Assembly: GCA_963792175.1 (NCBI GenBank) | Contig: CAWBVG010000046.1 | Span: 62,001 to 126,000, forward strand | DNA length: 64,000 nt | Direction: 5' to 3' | Source: CAWBVG01 sp963792175 | GTDB taxonomy: Bacteria > Acidobacteriota > Vicinamibacteria > Vicinamibacterales > CAVVIG01 | In this document: in pieces, positions 1 to 10,963 of the stretch | Layout: each line of letters starts with the position of its first letter | Numbering within the stretch: position 1 is the first letter of the stretch | Made by a program: the position numbers and the translations under genes | The notes under the pieces: generated by a model | Database searches by the model: none | What the model saw: only the letters and a program-made list of their open reading frames with translations | What the model was told of the DNA's origin: nothing

Positions 1-21
1 GCCGCGACAACGCCGACGCTC

Positions 22-1321
22 ATGAAAGATCGCGGTCATAGGTGGCGCGGGCGTCCGAACACCGTTGCTCGTGAACGGTCTGACGGGATCGGATCTGCCG
101 ATCGACGAGATCGCGCTCTATGACGTCGACCAGGACCGCCTGTCGACGATTGGCGGCGTCGCCGCGCGGATGGCGGCGCAAGGTCGAGTCGTGCTCAGCG
201 CGTCGCTCGACGATTGCGTGACGGGCGCCGACTTCGTCTTCACCAGCATTCGCGTCGGCGGCCTCGCGCACAGGGTCCGCGACGAGACCATCGCGCTGTC
301 GCACGGTATCGCCGGTCAGGAGACGGTCGGTCCGGCGGGGTTCGCGATGGCGGCGCGCACCATCCCGCACATGGTGCAGTACGCGCGCGCGATCGCCCGC
401 GCCGCGCCGGGCGCCTGGATCATCAACTTCACGAACCCGGTCGGCATGATTACGGAGGCGATGCGCACGGTCACCGCGCGGGTGATCGGCATCTGCGACA
501 CGCCAACCGAGCTCTTCGAAGAGGTGTCGCACGCGCTCGATCTGCAAAGCGACCGTGCGTTCTTCGATTACTTCGGCCTGAATCATCTCGGCTGGATCCG
601 CGAGGTCTACTGCGATGGCGAGCCGCAGCTGCGGCGGCTCTGGAATGACCGCGAGCGGCTGCAGTCGCTCTACAAGGTGCCGCTCTTCGATCCGGCGTAC
701 TTGCGCCATCTCGAGCTCCTGCCGACCGAGTACGTCTATTACTACGAGTCGCCCACGCAGGCCGTCGACAACATGCGGCGGGCGGGACAGACGCGCGGCC
801 AGGCGATCGCCGAGCTCACCGACGTGCTGTTCGACGCGTTGCGCAACTCGAACGCCGACAGTGTCGCGATTTACAAGTCCTACCTCTTCTCGCGTAGCGC
901 AAGCTACATGCAGATCGAGTCCGGTGCCGCGCCGTCGGCGGCGCGGGTCGTTGCCGCGTCGCAGTCGAGCGGTTACGACAAGATCGCGCTCTCCGTCGTG
1001 CGCGCGATCCACCGCAACCTCGACGCGATCATTCCGCTGAGCGTCGAAAACCGCGGCAACATCCCGAGCCTGATGGATCGCGACGTGGTCGAAGTGCCAT
1101 GCGTCGTGAACGCCAATGGCGCCCGGCCGCTTCACGTCGGCCGGGTTCCGGATCGGGTGCAGCCGCTGCTCGCTCGTGTGAAGGAATACGAGCGGCTGAC
1201 CGTCCGCGCTGTGCTGGCGCAGTCGGTTGATGCGGCGCGCGAAGCGCTCGCCCACAATCCGCTGGTGCCGGATCGCGCCACTGCTGACCGGCTGGTCCGC
1301 GACCTGTCGCCGTTGTGGTGA
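22..1321 (+). CDS. Glycoside hydrolase family 4 enzyme (6-phospho-beta-glucosidase / alpha-galactosidase type), frameshifted at codon 1-2
   Basis: GH4 enzymes hydrolyse glycosides by an NAD- and Mn-dependent oxidation-elimination mechanism in the cytoplasm. With one base removed from the AAA run at 25-27, the ATG at 22 reads into a Rossmann start (KIAVIGGAGVRTP) and an enzyme of about 432 residues, normal for the family. Visible hallmarks are NFTNPVGM near residue 135, the metal cysteine in GICDTP near 158 and the metal histidine in GLNHLGW near 188. As given, an in-frame TGA at 23-25 blocks the Rossmann start. The TGA stop overlaps the GTG start of the permease, so the two are probably translationally coupled. 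Substrate (phospho-beta-glucoside, alpha-galactoside or other) cannot be decided from sequence alone. Confidence 0.8.
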
Positions 1322-2640
1322 CCCTCGACCGTGGCATGGGCCTGCTGCAGGCCACCGCCACGAACATCATCGGCATGGTCGGTGTCGGACCGTTCCTGAC
1401 GATTCCGTTCATGGTCGGCGCCATGGGCGGACCCCACATCCTGTACGCGTGGGCGTTTGGGGCGGTTCTGGCGCTGTGCGACGGCCTCGTCTACGCGGAG
1501 CTTGGCGCGGCGCTCCCCGGCAGCGGCGGCCCGTACGTCTATCTGCGCGAAGCCTACCGGCCGTTCGGACTCGGCCGGCTCGCCGCCTTCGTGTTCATCT
1601 TTCAGGTGATGCTCGTGGCCCCGCTGTCCATCGCCGGCGGCGCCGTCGGGTTCGCCGACTACCTCGGCTTCTACTGGAAGACGATGGGCCCGATGCAGCA
1701 CAACGTGGTGGCGGCAGCCCTCTGCGTCGTGGTGACCGCGCTCTTGTACCGCGACATCGCCTCGATCGGCCGCCTCGCCGTCCTGATGCTGATCATCGTG
1801 CTGGCGACCGTCGGCTGGGTGATCGTCGCCGGCGTCTTCAACGCCTCGTGGTCGCAGGCGTTCGACTTTCCGCCGGAGGCACGGCGGTTCGATGCCGGGC
1901 TGGTTCGCGCGATCGGGGCGGCCGGACTGCTCGCGATGTACAACTACGGCGGCTACAACAACGTCTGCAACATCGGCGACGAGCTCCGGGAGCCGCACCG
2001 CACGATGCCCCGCGCGATTGTCCTCTCGATTGTGGTGGTGGTCGTCCTGTACGTCGTGATGAGCACTGTCGTCCTCGGCGTGGTGCCCTGGCGCGAAGCG
2101 GAGCAGACGCGGACGATCGCGTCGCTGTTCATCGCCCGCACGTTCTCGGATCCGGCGACCGGTCAGGCGGCAGCGCTGGCCATGACCGTCCTCATTCTCA
2201 TCGTCACGGCGTCGTCGTTGTACGCCGTCGTGCTCGGCTACTCCCGCATCCCCTACGCCGCGGCCCGCGACGGTCAGTTTTTCGAGGTCTTCGGGCGGCT
2301 CCATCCGACGAAACGGTTTCCGCACATCTCGCTGCTCACGATCGGCGCGGTCGCGATTCCGTTCTGTTTCTTCACACTCGGGCAGCTGGTCAGCTGGCTG
2401 ATTCTCGTGCAGATCCTGGTGCAGTTCGTCTGGCAGTGCGCCGGCGTCATTCTGCTGCGGCGTTACCGTCCGGATATCGTCAAGCCGTTCCGGATGTGGC
2501 TCTATCCGCTGCCGGCGATCGTGTCGCTGGCGATGTGGGTCTACATCTTCGTGACCGCGCCGCTCGTCGGCATCCTCTTCTCGGTCGGGTTCCTGGCCGT
2601 GGCGATCGCCGCGTACGCGATCTTCCCGCGGTCAGGATAG
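1315..2640 (+). CDS. APC-superfamily amino acid/amine permease
   Basis: A 441-residue polytopic inner-membrane protein with about 12 hydrophobic segments, starting MVTLDRGMGLLQATATNIIG, the usual first helix of APC transporters with the small-residue unwound segment (GMVGVGPFLTIP). The length fits the family of 430-500 residues. It would import an amino acid or related cationic/neutral solute by H+ or Na+ symport. GTG starts at 1315 and 1318 overlap the end of the GH4 gene, so the pair is co-transcribed and coupled. The pairing with a glycosidase suggests a salvage or catabolic unit, but the permease is not a sugar-transporter type and its substrate is unknown. Confidence 0.8.
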   Translation: MVTLDRGMGLLQATATNIIGMVGVGPFLTIPFMVGAMGGPHILYAWAFGAVLALCDGLVYAELGAALPGSGGPYVYLREAYRPFGLGRLAAFVFIFQVMLVAPLSIAGGAVGFADYLGFYWKTMGPMQHNVVAAALCVVVTALLYRDIASIGRLAVLMLIIVLATVGWVIVAGVFNASWSQAFDFPPEARRFDAGLVRAIGAAGLLAMYNYGGYNNVCNIGDELREPHRTMPRAIVLSIVVVVVLYVVMSTVVLGVVPWREAEQTRTIASLFIARTFSDPATGQAAALAMTVLILIVTASSLYAVVLGYSRIPYAAARDGQFFEVFGRLHPTKRFPHISLLTIGAVAIPFCFFTLGQLVSWLILVQILVQFVWQCAGVILLRRYRPDIVKPFRMWLYPLPAIVSLAMWVYIFVTAPLVGILFSVGFLAVAIAAYAIFPRSG

Positions 2641-2688
2641 CCGCGTAGACGCGAGGCCTCTCTAGCGAGCCTCTGCCCTCGGCCGCCG

Positions 2689-2706
2689 GCAGCCCTAAAG
2701 GGCTGC
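2689..2706. terminator. Hairpin between convergent genes, possible bidirectional terminator
   Basis: GCAGCCC-TAAA-GGGCTGC is a perfect 7-bp stem with a 4-base loop, in the 67-bp gap between two convergent genes. There is no clear T-run on either side, so it is only a possible terminator. Confidence 0.4.
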
Positions 2707-2707
2707 G

Positions 2708-4297
2708 TTACGGTTTCGGCTTGTGCGCGCCGCTGTACTCGAACGACGGCTGTGGGCTCGCCCTGTTCCCGAGTCGCTGAAGCTTTCCTCGCACCGTCCC
2801 ATCGTCGCCAATCGTGCCGGTGACCGTGTAGAAGCCGCCGGCCGGATTCAGGATGCGCAGGAGCGTGTTGAACCGGAACGTGTTGCCCTCCCACTGCAGC
2901 CTCGCGACCGGCTGCGGCAGGATGACCCCCAACACCTGCGTGTAGAAGGCGCCTTCGCCGGTCCGGGGCAGGTGCAGGACCGCCGGCAGGCCGCGTGGAC
3001 CAAACGGCAGGTCGATCAGGAACGAGGAGTCCGCCGGCAGCGACGCCACCAGCGCTTCCATACGCTCGCGCTCGGTCGACGGCTTCGGACTGACGCCGGC
3101 GTCCGCCGTGAACTCGAACATCCCGAACATCATCTCGGAGGTCGACGACGCCTCGCCGAACGTGACGGCCTTCGAGGGATCCGGGTTGTGCTTGTTGCCC
3201 GCGGAATTGTCGTAGTGCGCGACCAGATCGACGCGCGTGCCGCGCGGCAGCGGAACCTTCGTCTTCGGGTAGTAGAACAGCTGCCAGTTGAAGTCGTACG
3301 CCGGGACGTTCAGCAGCGTCTGCTGCCGGCCGTCGGGAAACGTCGCCGTCATCTTCATGTCCTTCCCCCGCAGGTGCATGTGGGGAAAGAACGACACGAT
3401 GTTGATGTCCTGGTCGACCATGTAGACCGAGCGCAGCTCGAAGTTGGGCTCGTTCGGTGGAATCGAGAAGGTGACGTTGCCGGCGAGCGCCGCGGCGACT
3501 TCCTTCTTCATCTCGCCCTTGCCGAAATAGAGACCGACCCGCGTCCGATCGACCTGCGGGGTTCCGTTCGGGTGATAGTGCAGGTTCGTCCGCAGCATCT
3601 GGCCCTTGCGCACCCAGCGTCCCGTCCCTTCGGGATAGACCGTCGGCGGAGTCCCCACCGCCCAGACGCCGAGCACATCGAACATCCCGCTCGAAGACAG
3701 CGCGCTCATCGCGGAAACATTGGCCGAGAAGATCACCGAGTGATGCGTGATGGCACGATTGCTCGGACGGATCTCGACGGCCCGAATCCAGCGATCCTCT
3801 TTCAAGTCCAGCGTCAGGCTTGGGGTTGGAAAGAAATCGGTCCCCGTCGCCGGAATGCGGACTTCCGGCAGCTCGATCACCATGTCGGGCTCGCCGAGCT
3901 GCCAGCCCTCGGTAAACCGGGGCGGCGTGGGCATGTCCTTCGGATCGCCCTGCGGCGCGCCGGCATCGACCCAGCGGCTGATCGTCGCGATGTCCTCGGC
4001 ACTCAGCCGCGGGTCGTTGGCAAACGCGCCAACCGCGGGGTCTGCGAACCACGGCGGCATCTGGCGCGCGACGACCTTGTCCTTGATCGCCCGGGCCCAC
4101 GGCCGCGCGTCCTGATAGGTGAGCAGCGCCATCGGCGCGACTTCGCCGGCCCGATGGCACACCACGCATCGGGCGTGCAGGATCGGAGCGACGTCGCGCG
4201 TGAAGGTCACGTCCGGTGCAGCCGTCGCGATCGCTCGCGGCCAGGACGCAATCGCCGCGGCGACCGAGAGGAAGACGACAAGGCTTGCGCGTCGCAT
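2708..4297 (-). CDS. Secreted heme-c / copper type II monooxygenase-like protein
   Basis: A protein of about 529 residues with an N-terminal signal sequence (MRRASLVVFLSVAAAIAS). One c-type heme site, CVVCH, lies at residues 44-48, with a likely axial Met in QMPPWF. The rest resembles copper type II ascorbate-dependent monooxygenase (PHM-like) folds, with candidate copper ligands in ITHHSVIF and FFPHMHLRGKDM and a later VAHYDNS. The start at 4297 was chosen over an upstream GTG because GGAGGT sits 7 bases before this ATG and the signal peptide begins here. It probably acts in the periplasm as a redox protein. The substrate is unknown, and this cytochrome-PHM architecture is usually annotated only as a hypothetical or cytochrome c protein. 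Confidence 0.65.
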   Translation of the reverse strand: MRRASLVVFLSVAAAIASWPRAIATAAPDVTFTRDVAPILHARCVVCHRAGEVAPMALLTYQDARPWARAIKDKVVARQMPPWFADPAVGAFANDPRLSAEDIATISRWVDAGAPQGDPKDMPTPPRFTEGWQLGEPDMVIELPEVRIPATGTDFFPTPSLTLDLKEDRWIRAVEIRPSNRAITHHSVIFSANVSAMSALSSSGMFDVLGVWAVGTPPTVYPEGTGRWVRKGQMLRTNLHYHPNGTPQVDRTRVGLYFGKGEMKKEVAAALAGNVTFSIPPNEPNFELRSVYMVDQDINIVSFFPHMHLRGKDMKMTATFPDGRQQTLLNVPAYDFNWQLFYYPKTKVPLPRGTRVDLVAHYDNSAGNKHNPDPSKAVTFGEASSTSEMMFGMFEFTADAGVSPKPSTERERMEALVASLPADSSFLIDLPFGPRGLPAVLHLPRTGEGAFYTQVLGVILPQPVARLQWEGNTFRFNTLLRILNPAGGFYTVTGTIGDDGTVRGKLQRLGNRASPQPSFEYSGAHKPKP

Positions 4298-4351
4298 CAC
4301 TGACCTCCGCAACCGCGACCTCCGAGGGGATGCTTGACGATACCACGTCCG

Positions 4352-4383
4352 CACTTCAGACTTCGACTCCGGCTCCGTCTCGG
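4352..4383. repeat. Weak single-arm word repeat (CTTCAGACTTCGACTCC)
   Basis: Short degenerate words (ACTTCAGACTTCGACTCCGG) resembling the GAAGTCT family at 5695-5846. They lie between the divergent starts of the cytochrome-like gene and the methyltransferase. No complementary arm is seen. Confidence 0.3.
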
Positions 4384-4416
4384 CCCGTTGAGGGGCCGCG
4401 ACTCGAGGAGTGATTC

Positions 4417-5148
4417 ATGTCCAGCGCGGCAACCGACAAGGCCTGGGAGACGCTCGGCCGGGTCGATCCCTACTGGGCGGTCATCAGCAACGATGCCTAT
4501 CACGGCCGGCGCCTGACCGATCAGCAGCTCGCCGCGTTCCTGAAATCCGGCGCGGATCACGTCGACGACATCTGGCGGACCTGCCGGCGTCTGTTTGGAG
4601 ATGACTTCGCACCTCGCCGCGTCCTGGATTTTGGATGCGGCGTCGGAAGAGTGACACTGCCGCTCGCCCGCCGCGTCGACGGGGTGGTGGGAATCGACAT
4701 CGCCGACAGCATGCTGTCGGTCGCCCGTGAACTGCTCGAGCGGAACGCGGTCACCAATGTGCAGCTCGTGAAAGGCGACGCCACGCTGTCAGCGATACGC
4801 GGCCCGTTCGACCTCGTTCATTCCGTCATCGTGCTGCAGCACATTCCGCCGGCCCCTGGACTGATGCTGGTCAGGCGTCTCGTCGAGCTCGCCGGCGACA
4901 CGGGCGTCGTCGTGCTCCACGTGCTCTACCACAACCCGTTTACGCGGTCGCCGCTGGCGCGCCTCGCGCACTGGCTGGTCGCTCCCTTCCGCGATCGATA
5001 CCGGCGCGTGCCGGAGATCCAGATGAATGCGTATCCGCTGAACACGCTGTTCAAGCTGATTCAGGACGCCGGCGTTCGCCACATTCACGCCGAGCTCACC
5101 AATCACGCCGAGCATCTCGGGGCGCTGCTGTTTTTCCGGAAGGGCTAA
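4417..5148 (+). CDS. Class I SAM-dependent methyltransferase
   Basis: A 243-residue cytoplasmic methyltransferase. The SAM-binding motif I (VLDFGCGVGRVTLPLA) lies at residues 69-84, motif II acidic residue in VVGIDIA, and motif III-like VHSVIVLQHIP follows. The start ATG is preceded by GAGGAG at a good distance. The target is unknown; small-molecule or lipid methylation is as likely as any. Its TAA stop begins the inverted repeat that ends in the stop codon of the convergent exbD gene. Confidence 0.75.
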   Translation: MSSAATDKAWETLGRVDPYWAVISNDAYHGRRLTDQQLAAFLKSGADHVDDIWRTCRRLFGDDFAPRRVLDFGCGVGRVTLPLARRVDGVVGIDIADSMLSVARELLERNAVTNVQLVKGDATLSAIRGPFDLVHSVIVLQHIPPAPGLMLVRRLVELAGDTGVVVLHVLYHNPFTRSPLARLAHWLVAPFRDRYRRVPEIQMNAYPLNTLFKLIQDAGVRHIHAELTNHAEHLGALLFFRKG

Positions 5149-5233
5149 CAGGAGGTTAGAAGGACAGGAGGCCTGGACGATTCGACGCCCCACCCCTGCT
5201 CGACGCAGCTCCTGATCTTCTGATCTTCTGTTA
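5146..5233. repeat. Stop-to-stop imperfect inverted repeat (AGAAG/ATCAG words)
   Basis: The left arm TAACAGGAGGTTAGAAGGAC and the reverse complement of the right arm (TAACAGAAGATCAGAAGATC) share the same word pattern. The arms begin and end with the TAA stops of the two convergent genes. The hairpin could end transcription from both sides. Confidence 0.6.
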
Positions 5234-5661
5234 AGAAGGCGGTGAGGGCGTCGCGGTTCTCCGCATGCCCTCGGTGATGATCCCGACGCGGTCGACGCCG
5301 GCGCCTTTCGCGGCGTCGAGCACTTCGATGATTGCCTTGTAGCGCAGCGTCGGCGCGCCGGCGATGAAGATCGTCTTGTCGCGGCGGCTGGCGTAGATCG
5401 TCCGCAGCCGCGCCTCGAGGTCGCCGAGCGTCACCGGCTGGTGGTTGATGGCGACGCTGCCATCGGCCGCGTACTCGACGACGATCTGGTCGGGCCGCGT
5501 CTCAGCACTGGCGGCTGCGTCTGGGAAGGGAGCTGGCTTTCGATCGCCTGCTGTGTCAGCGGCAGCGCGGCCAGGAAGATCACGAGCAACACCAGCAACA
5601 CGTCGATGAGCGGCGTCAGATTCATCTCCACGTGAAGGCGCGGGCGGCTGGCTGGTGTCAT
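5231..5661 (-). CDS. exbD: ExbD/TolR family biopolymer transport protein (third paralogue), frameshifted
   Basis: The N-terminal frame gives a short cytoplasmic stretch, then the ExbD transmembrane helix (NLTPLIDVLLVLLVIFLAA) with the proton-carrying Asp. The C-terminal frame gives the periplasmic domain ending KGAGVDRVGIITEGMRR. They join if one base is changed near 5515, giving about 142 residues, normal for ExbD. ExbD works with ExbB to pass proton-motive energy to TonB. This copy lies after the terminator at 5775-5805, so it may be transcribed apart from the tonB-exbB-exbD-exbD unit. It is closest in sequence to the neighbour ending at 5844, suggesting tandem duplication. Confidence 0.75.
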
Positions 5662-5694
5662 CGTGTCCCTCCACGACGTTAGACACCGCCCTCA

Positions 5695-5846
5695 CGAAGT
5701 TTGAAGTTGGAAGTCTGAAGTTGAACGGTCGGAAGTCGGGAGTCGGAGTCGAAGTCGGAAGTGGCAAAAGAAAAAGGGCCGCTTCTCGTTTGGAGAAGCG
5801 GCCCTCGCTTCGTACTTCAGACTTTAGACTTCAGACTTCGAACTTA
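5695..5846. repeat. Inverted word-repeat element, GAAGTCT family, enclosing a terminator
   Basis: The left arm (5695-5763) is a run of GAAGTTG, GAAGTCT and GGAGTCG-type words. The right arm (5808-5846) is their reverse complement (ACTTCAGACTTTAGACTTC). A perfect intrinsic terminator sits in the loop. The right arm includes the TAA stop of the upstream exbD. Confidence 0.7.
5775..5805 (-). terminator. Intrinsic terminator after the tonB-exbB-exbD-exbD operon
   Basis: A perfect 13-bp stem (5775-5787 with 5793-5805), loop of five bases, followed on the minus strand by TTTTTCTTTTG. This is a textbook Rho-independent terminator and separates the second exbD from the third. Confidence 0.9.
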
Positions 5847-6317
5847 GTTGGAACCCGTCGAAGCCCCGCCGGCCTTGCGCATGCCCTCGGTGACGATGCC
5901 GACCTTTTCGACACCGGCGCCCTTCGCGGCGTCGATGACGTCCACGATGTCCTTGTAACGGATCGTGCCGGCCGCGATCAGGAACATCGTCTTGTCCTTG
6001 CGCTGATCGTAGATGTTGCGGAGCCGCGTTTCGAGCTCCTGCATCGTGACGTCCTGCTTGTTGACCGAGATGCGCTTGTCGGCGTCGTACGTCAGCACGA
6101 TCTGGCTGATGTCCGGCGTCACGTCCGTCGTCTTCTTGCTTTCGGCCGGGAGGTTGATGTCGAGGCCACGCTGGGTCAAGGGAAGGGCCGCCATGAAGAT
6201 GACGAGCAGCACGAGCAGCACGTCGATGAGCGGCGTGACGTTCATGTCCGAACTGGCGTGCGGAATTTCGCCCTTGACGACCTTCTCGGCGCCGAAATGC
6301 TGGTGGGCGTGAGCCAT
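5844..6317 (-). CDS. exbD: ExbD/TolR family biopolymer transport protein (second paralogue)
   Basis: 157 residues: an N-terminal His-containing tail, the transmembrane helix with DMNVTPLIDVLLVLLVIFMA, and a periplasmic domain ending GVEKVGIVTEGMRKAGG. It couples the proton gradient to TonB with ExbB. Its ATG overlaps the TAA of the preceding exbD (TAATG), indicating translational coupling. A strong terminator follows directly. Confidence 0.9.
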   Translation of the reverse strand: MAHAHQHFGAEKVVKGEIPHASSDMNVTPLIDVLLVLLVIFMAALPLTQRGLDINLPAESKKTTDVTPDISQIVLTYDADKRISVNKQDVTMQELETRLRNIYDQRKDKTMFLIAAGTIRYKDIVDVIDAAKGAGVEKVGIVTEGMRKAGGASTGSN

Positions 6318-6757
6318 TACTGGCCTCCCCCGCCGCCGCCCGGCGCGCGCTTTCGTTCAGTGATCAGGCCGATGTCCTCGATGCCGGCCTGCCGCAGGCC
6401 GTCCATGGCGGCCATCACCGCGCCGTACTCGACTTCCTCGTCGGCCTTGATGATGACGACCTTTTCCTTCTTGCTCTCGAGGTATTCGTTGACCCGCGTG
6501 CCGAGCTCAGCTTCCGAGACCGCCTTGGCGTTGAAATAGATCCGCTTGTCCTTGGCGATCGCGATGACCGTCTGACCCTGCACCTCGGGCTTGTCGACCG
6601 TGTTGTCGGCCTTCGGCAGCTTGACGGCGACGCCCTGCTGCAACATCGGCGCGACGAGCATCATGATGATGAGGAGCACCAGCATGACGTCCACGAGCGG
6701 CGTCACGTTGATATCGGATTTGACTCCGCCTTTGCCGCCGCCAACGTCCATTGACAT
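6317..6757 (-). CDS. exbD: ExbD/TolR family biopolymer transport protein (first paralogue)
   Basis: 146 residues from the ATG at 6757, chosen because GGGAG lies 8 bases upstream and the protein then begins MSMDVGGGKGGVKSDINVTP, normal for ExbD. One transmembrane helix (PLVDVMLVLLIIMMLVAPML) carries the functional Asp. The C-terminal periplasmic domain ends in a Gly-rich tail. It is the third gene of the tonB-exbB-exbD-exbD unit and overlaps the next gene by one base. Paired, non-identical ExbD proteins are common in Gram-negative soil lineages and may form heteromeric motors. Confidence 0.9.
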   Translation of the reverse strand: MSMDVGGGKGGVKSDINVTPLVDVMLVLLIIMMLVAPMLQQGVAVKLPKADNTVDKPEVQGQTVIAIAKDKRIYFNAKAVSEAELGTRVNEYLESKKEKVVIIKADEEVEYGAVMAAMDGLRQAGIEDIGLITERKRAPGGGGGGQ

Positions 6758-6767
6758 AATAAAACTC

Positions 6768-6858
6768 CCGGGTTCGAGGTTCCGCGTTCCAGGTTCAGGG
6801 TTGGTTCGAAACGAACGCTGAACCCGGCACCCTGAACGCAGAACCCGTCTGGTTCTGG
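6768..6858. repeat. Inverted word-repeat element, GGTTC family
   Basis: Left arm words GGTTCGA, GGTTCCG, CGTTCCA, GGTTCAG; right arm GAACGCT, GAACCCG, GAACGCA, GAACCCG. The arms are complementary around TTCGAAACGAA. The element fills the gap between exbB and exbD inside one operon. Confidence 0.7.
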
Positions 6859-7530
6859 TTACGCCGTCTTCTTGATGAAGTAGTCGACGAGCTCCGACGA
6901 GGAGTTGTCCATCTCCACGTTGAAGTACTCGATGCGGCCAGTGAGGTAGTTGTAGAACCACACCGCCGGAATCGCGACGACCAGACCGAGCGCGGTCTCG
7001 ACGAGCGCTTCCGAAATACCGACCGAGACGGCGCCGATGCCCGCCGAGCCAGCCGCGCCGATGCCCTGGAACGCGTTGATGACGCCGACGACCGTGCCGA
7101 GCAGTCCGACGAACGGGGCCGTCGAGCCGATGGTGGCGAGCGCCGAAATGCCCTTCTTGAGGTCCGAGGCGGTCAGCGCTGACGCGCGCTGAATGGACCG
7201 GCGCACCGTGTCCATCAGATCTTCACGCTGCAGAGCGGCGCCGCTTTCCTGCTGGAACTGATATTCCTGCAGTCCCGCGAGCACGACCTTCGCCAGATGG
7301 CTGTAACGATAGTTTTTCGAGGTGGAGAGCGCGATGGCGTCCTTCAGACGGCCTTCCTTGAGGTGCTTGGCCACTTGCGGAGCATAAAGCTTCGACTGGT
7401 TGCGCGCCTGCGTAAACGTGAAAATGCGCTCGATCGCGACGCCAATCGACCACATTGACATGATCAGCAGCACGAAGGCCACGGCCTTGGCTACCCACGT
7501 CATCTGTTGATACATCTGCATGAAATCCAC
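6859..7530 (-). CDS. exbB: ExbB/TolQ/MotA family proton channel protein
   Basis: 223 residues with three hydrophobic segments: about 12-32, then the pair near 140-165 (GLLGTVVGVINAF) and 180-205 (ALVETALGLVVAIPAVWFYN), the family core. ExbB forms the pentameric channel around ExbD in the inner membrane. The GTG start follows AGGAGGAG at 6 bases, a strong ribosome site. It lies between tonB and the exbD genes, so it is the motor of this TonB system. Confidence 0.93.
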   Translation of the reverse strand: MDFMQMYQQMTWVAKAVAFVLLIMSMWSIGVAIERIFTFTQARNQSKLYAPQVAKHLKEGRLKDAIALSTSKNYRYSHLAKVVLAGLQEYQFQQESGAALQREDLMDTVRRSIQRASALTASDLKKGISALATIGSTAPFVGLLGTVVGVINAFQGIGAAGSAGIGAVSVGISEALVETALGLVVAIPAVWFYNYLTGRIEYFNVEMDNSSSELVDYFIKKTA

Positions 7531-7588
7531 GGGCCACTCCTCCTGAAAGACCGAAAAGTTTGACGTGCGACGTCTGAAGCTTTGAGCG

Positions 7589-8319
7589 TTACTGCAACGT
7601 GAAATTGACCGTGACCGTCATGATGACCGGCACCGGCACGCCGTTGAGCGTGGTCGGCGTGTAGACCCACTGCTTGACGGCATCGAGCGCCGCTGCGTCG
7701 AGCAGCGGAATCGACCGCAGGACCTTCGCGTCCTGCACGCGGCCATCAGGTCCGATTGTTGCCTCGATGATGACCACGCCTTGCACGCGCGCCGACTGCG
7801 CGATGGCCGGATAGACCGGCCGCGCATCCTTCACCTTGGTCGGCTGCCGGATGGCACCGCCGACGCGAACCGGCGCGGGAGGAGGAGGCGGGGCGGCGGC
7901 GGGGGCGGCGCGGCTTCGAGCCCGCCGACGACACCACCGGTCACACCGCCGACAACGCCGCCTTCGACGCCGCCGACGGCCTTCACGCCCTGCTCGATGC
8001 CGGTTTCGGGTTTGATTTCCTTGGGAGCCTCAACGGGAGCCGCAGCGGGGTTCACGTCCATCTGCGGCTTCGGCGCCTGCGCCGCGGCCGGTGGCGGCGG
8101 CGGCGGCGGTGGCGGCGGTGGTGGCGGTGGCGCCGCCACGAACGCGTTCATCATGTTCGGCGGACTCGGCAGCACGTCTGCCGCCATCAGCGGAATGATG
8201 ATCACGGCGCCGATGAGCGCGGTGTGTACCACGATGGACAGCGGGACCGTATACCACTTCTGGCTGCCCACTTTAATTGACGGCTCGACGACGTCGCCGA
8301 ACATCTCATGACGTGGCAC
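7589..8319 (-). CDS. tonB: TonB family energy transducer, frameshifted in the proline/glycine linker
   Basis: The N-terminal part has a cytoplasmic start, one transmembrane anchor (TVPLSIVVHTALIGAVIII), a run of prolines and a repeated VGGV/EGG linker. The C-terminal part (KDARPVYPAIAQSARVQG onward) is a complete TonB C-terminal domain ending VIMTVTVNFTLQ. The two lie in different frames; the break falls in the G/C-rich repeat around 7870-7910, a likely indel site. Corrected, it is about 240 residues. It spans the periplasm and energises outer-membrane receptors. The GTG start has GAGGAG upstream and a sigma70 promoter at 8348-8377. Confidence 0.85.
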
Positions 8320-8347
8320 AGGACTTCTCCTCTTCGAGAAAGCGCCG

Positions 8348-8377
8348 ATTATATGCAGTACAAAAACTGAGAGTCAA
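8348..8377 (-). promoter_or_regulatory. Sigma70-type promoter for tonB-exbB-exbD-exbD
   Basis: On the minus strand TTGACT and TATAAT are separated by 18 bases, giving a start about 20 bases before the tonB ribosome site. No operator such as a Fur box is obvious. Confidence 0.75.
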
Positions 8378-8473
8378 CGAGACTCACAGAAATTAGACAC
8401 CGGATATGCGGAAACGGCTGATGCTCCTGCCCATCCATGGCTCGCCGGAGGTCTGCCCTGAGCGCGACTTCTT

Positions 8474-10940
<2,467 letters not shown>

Positions 10941-10963
10941 TGAACCTCGCACAAAGGCAGGGA

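Noticed and set aside
6771..6785. T-loop-like GGTTCGAGG suggesting a tRNA
   Set aside because: No acceptor, D or anticodon arms fit around it. It is one word of the GGTTC repeat.
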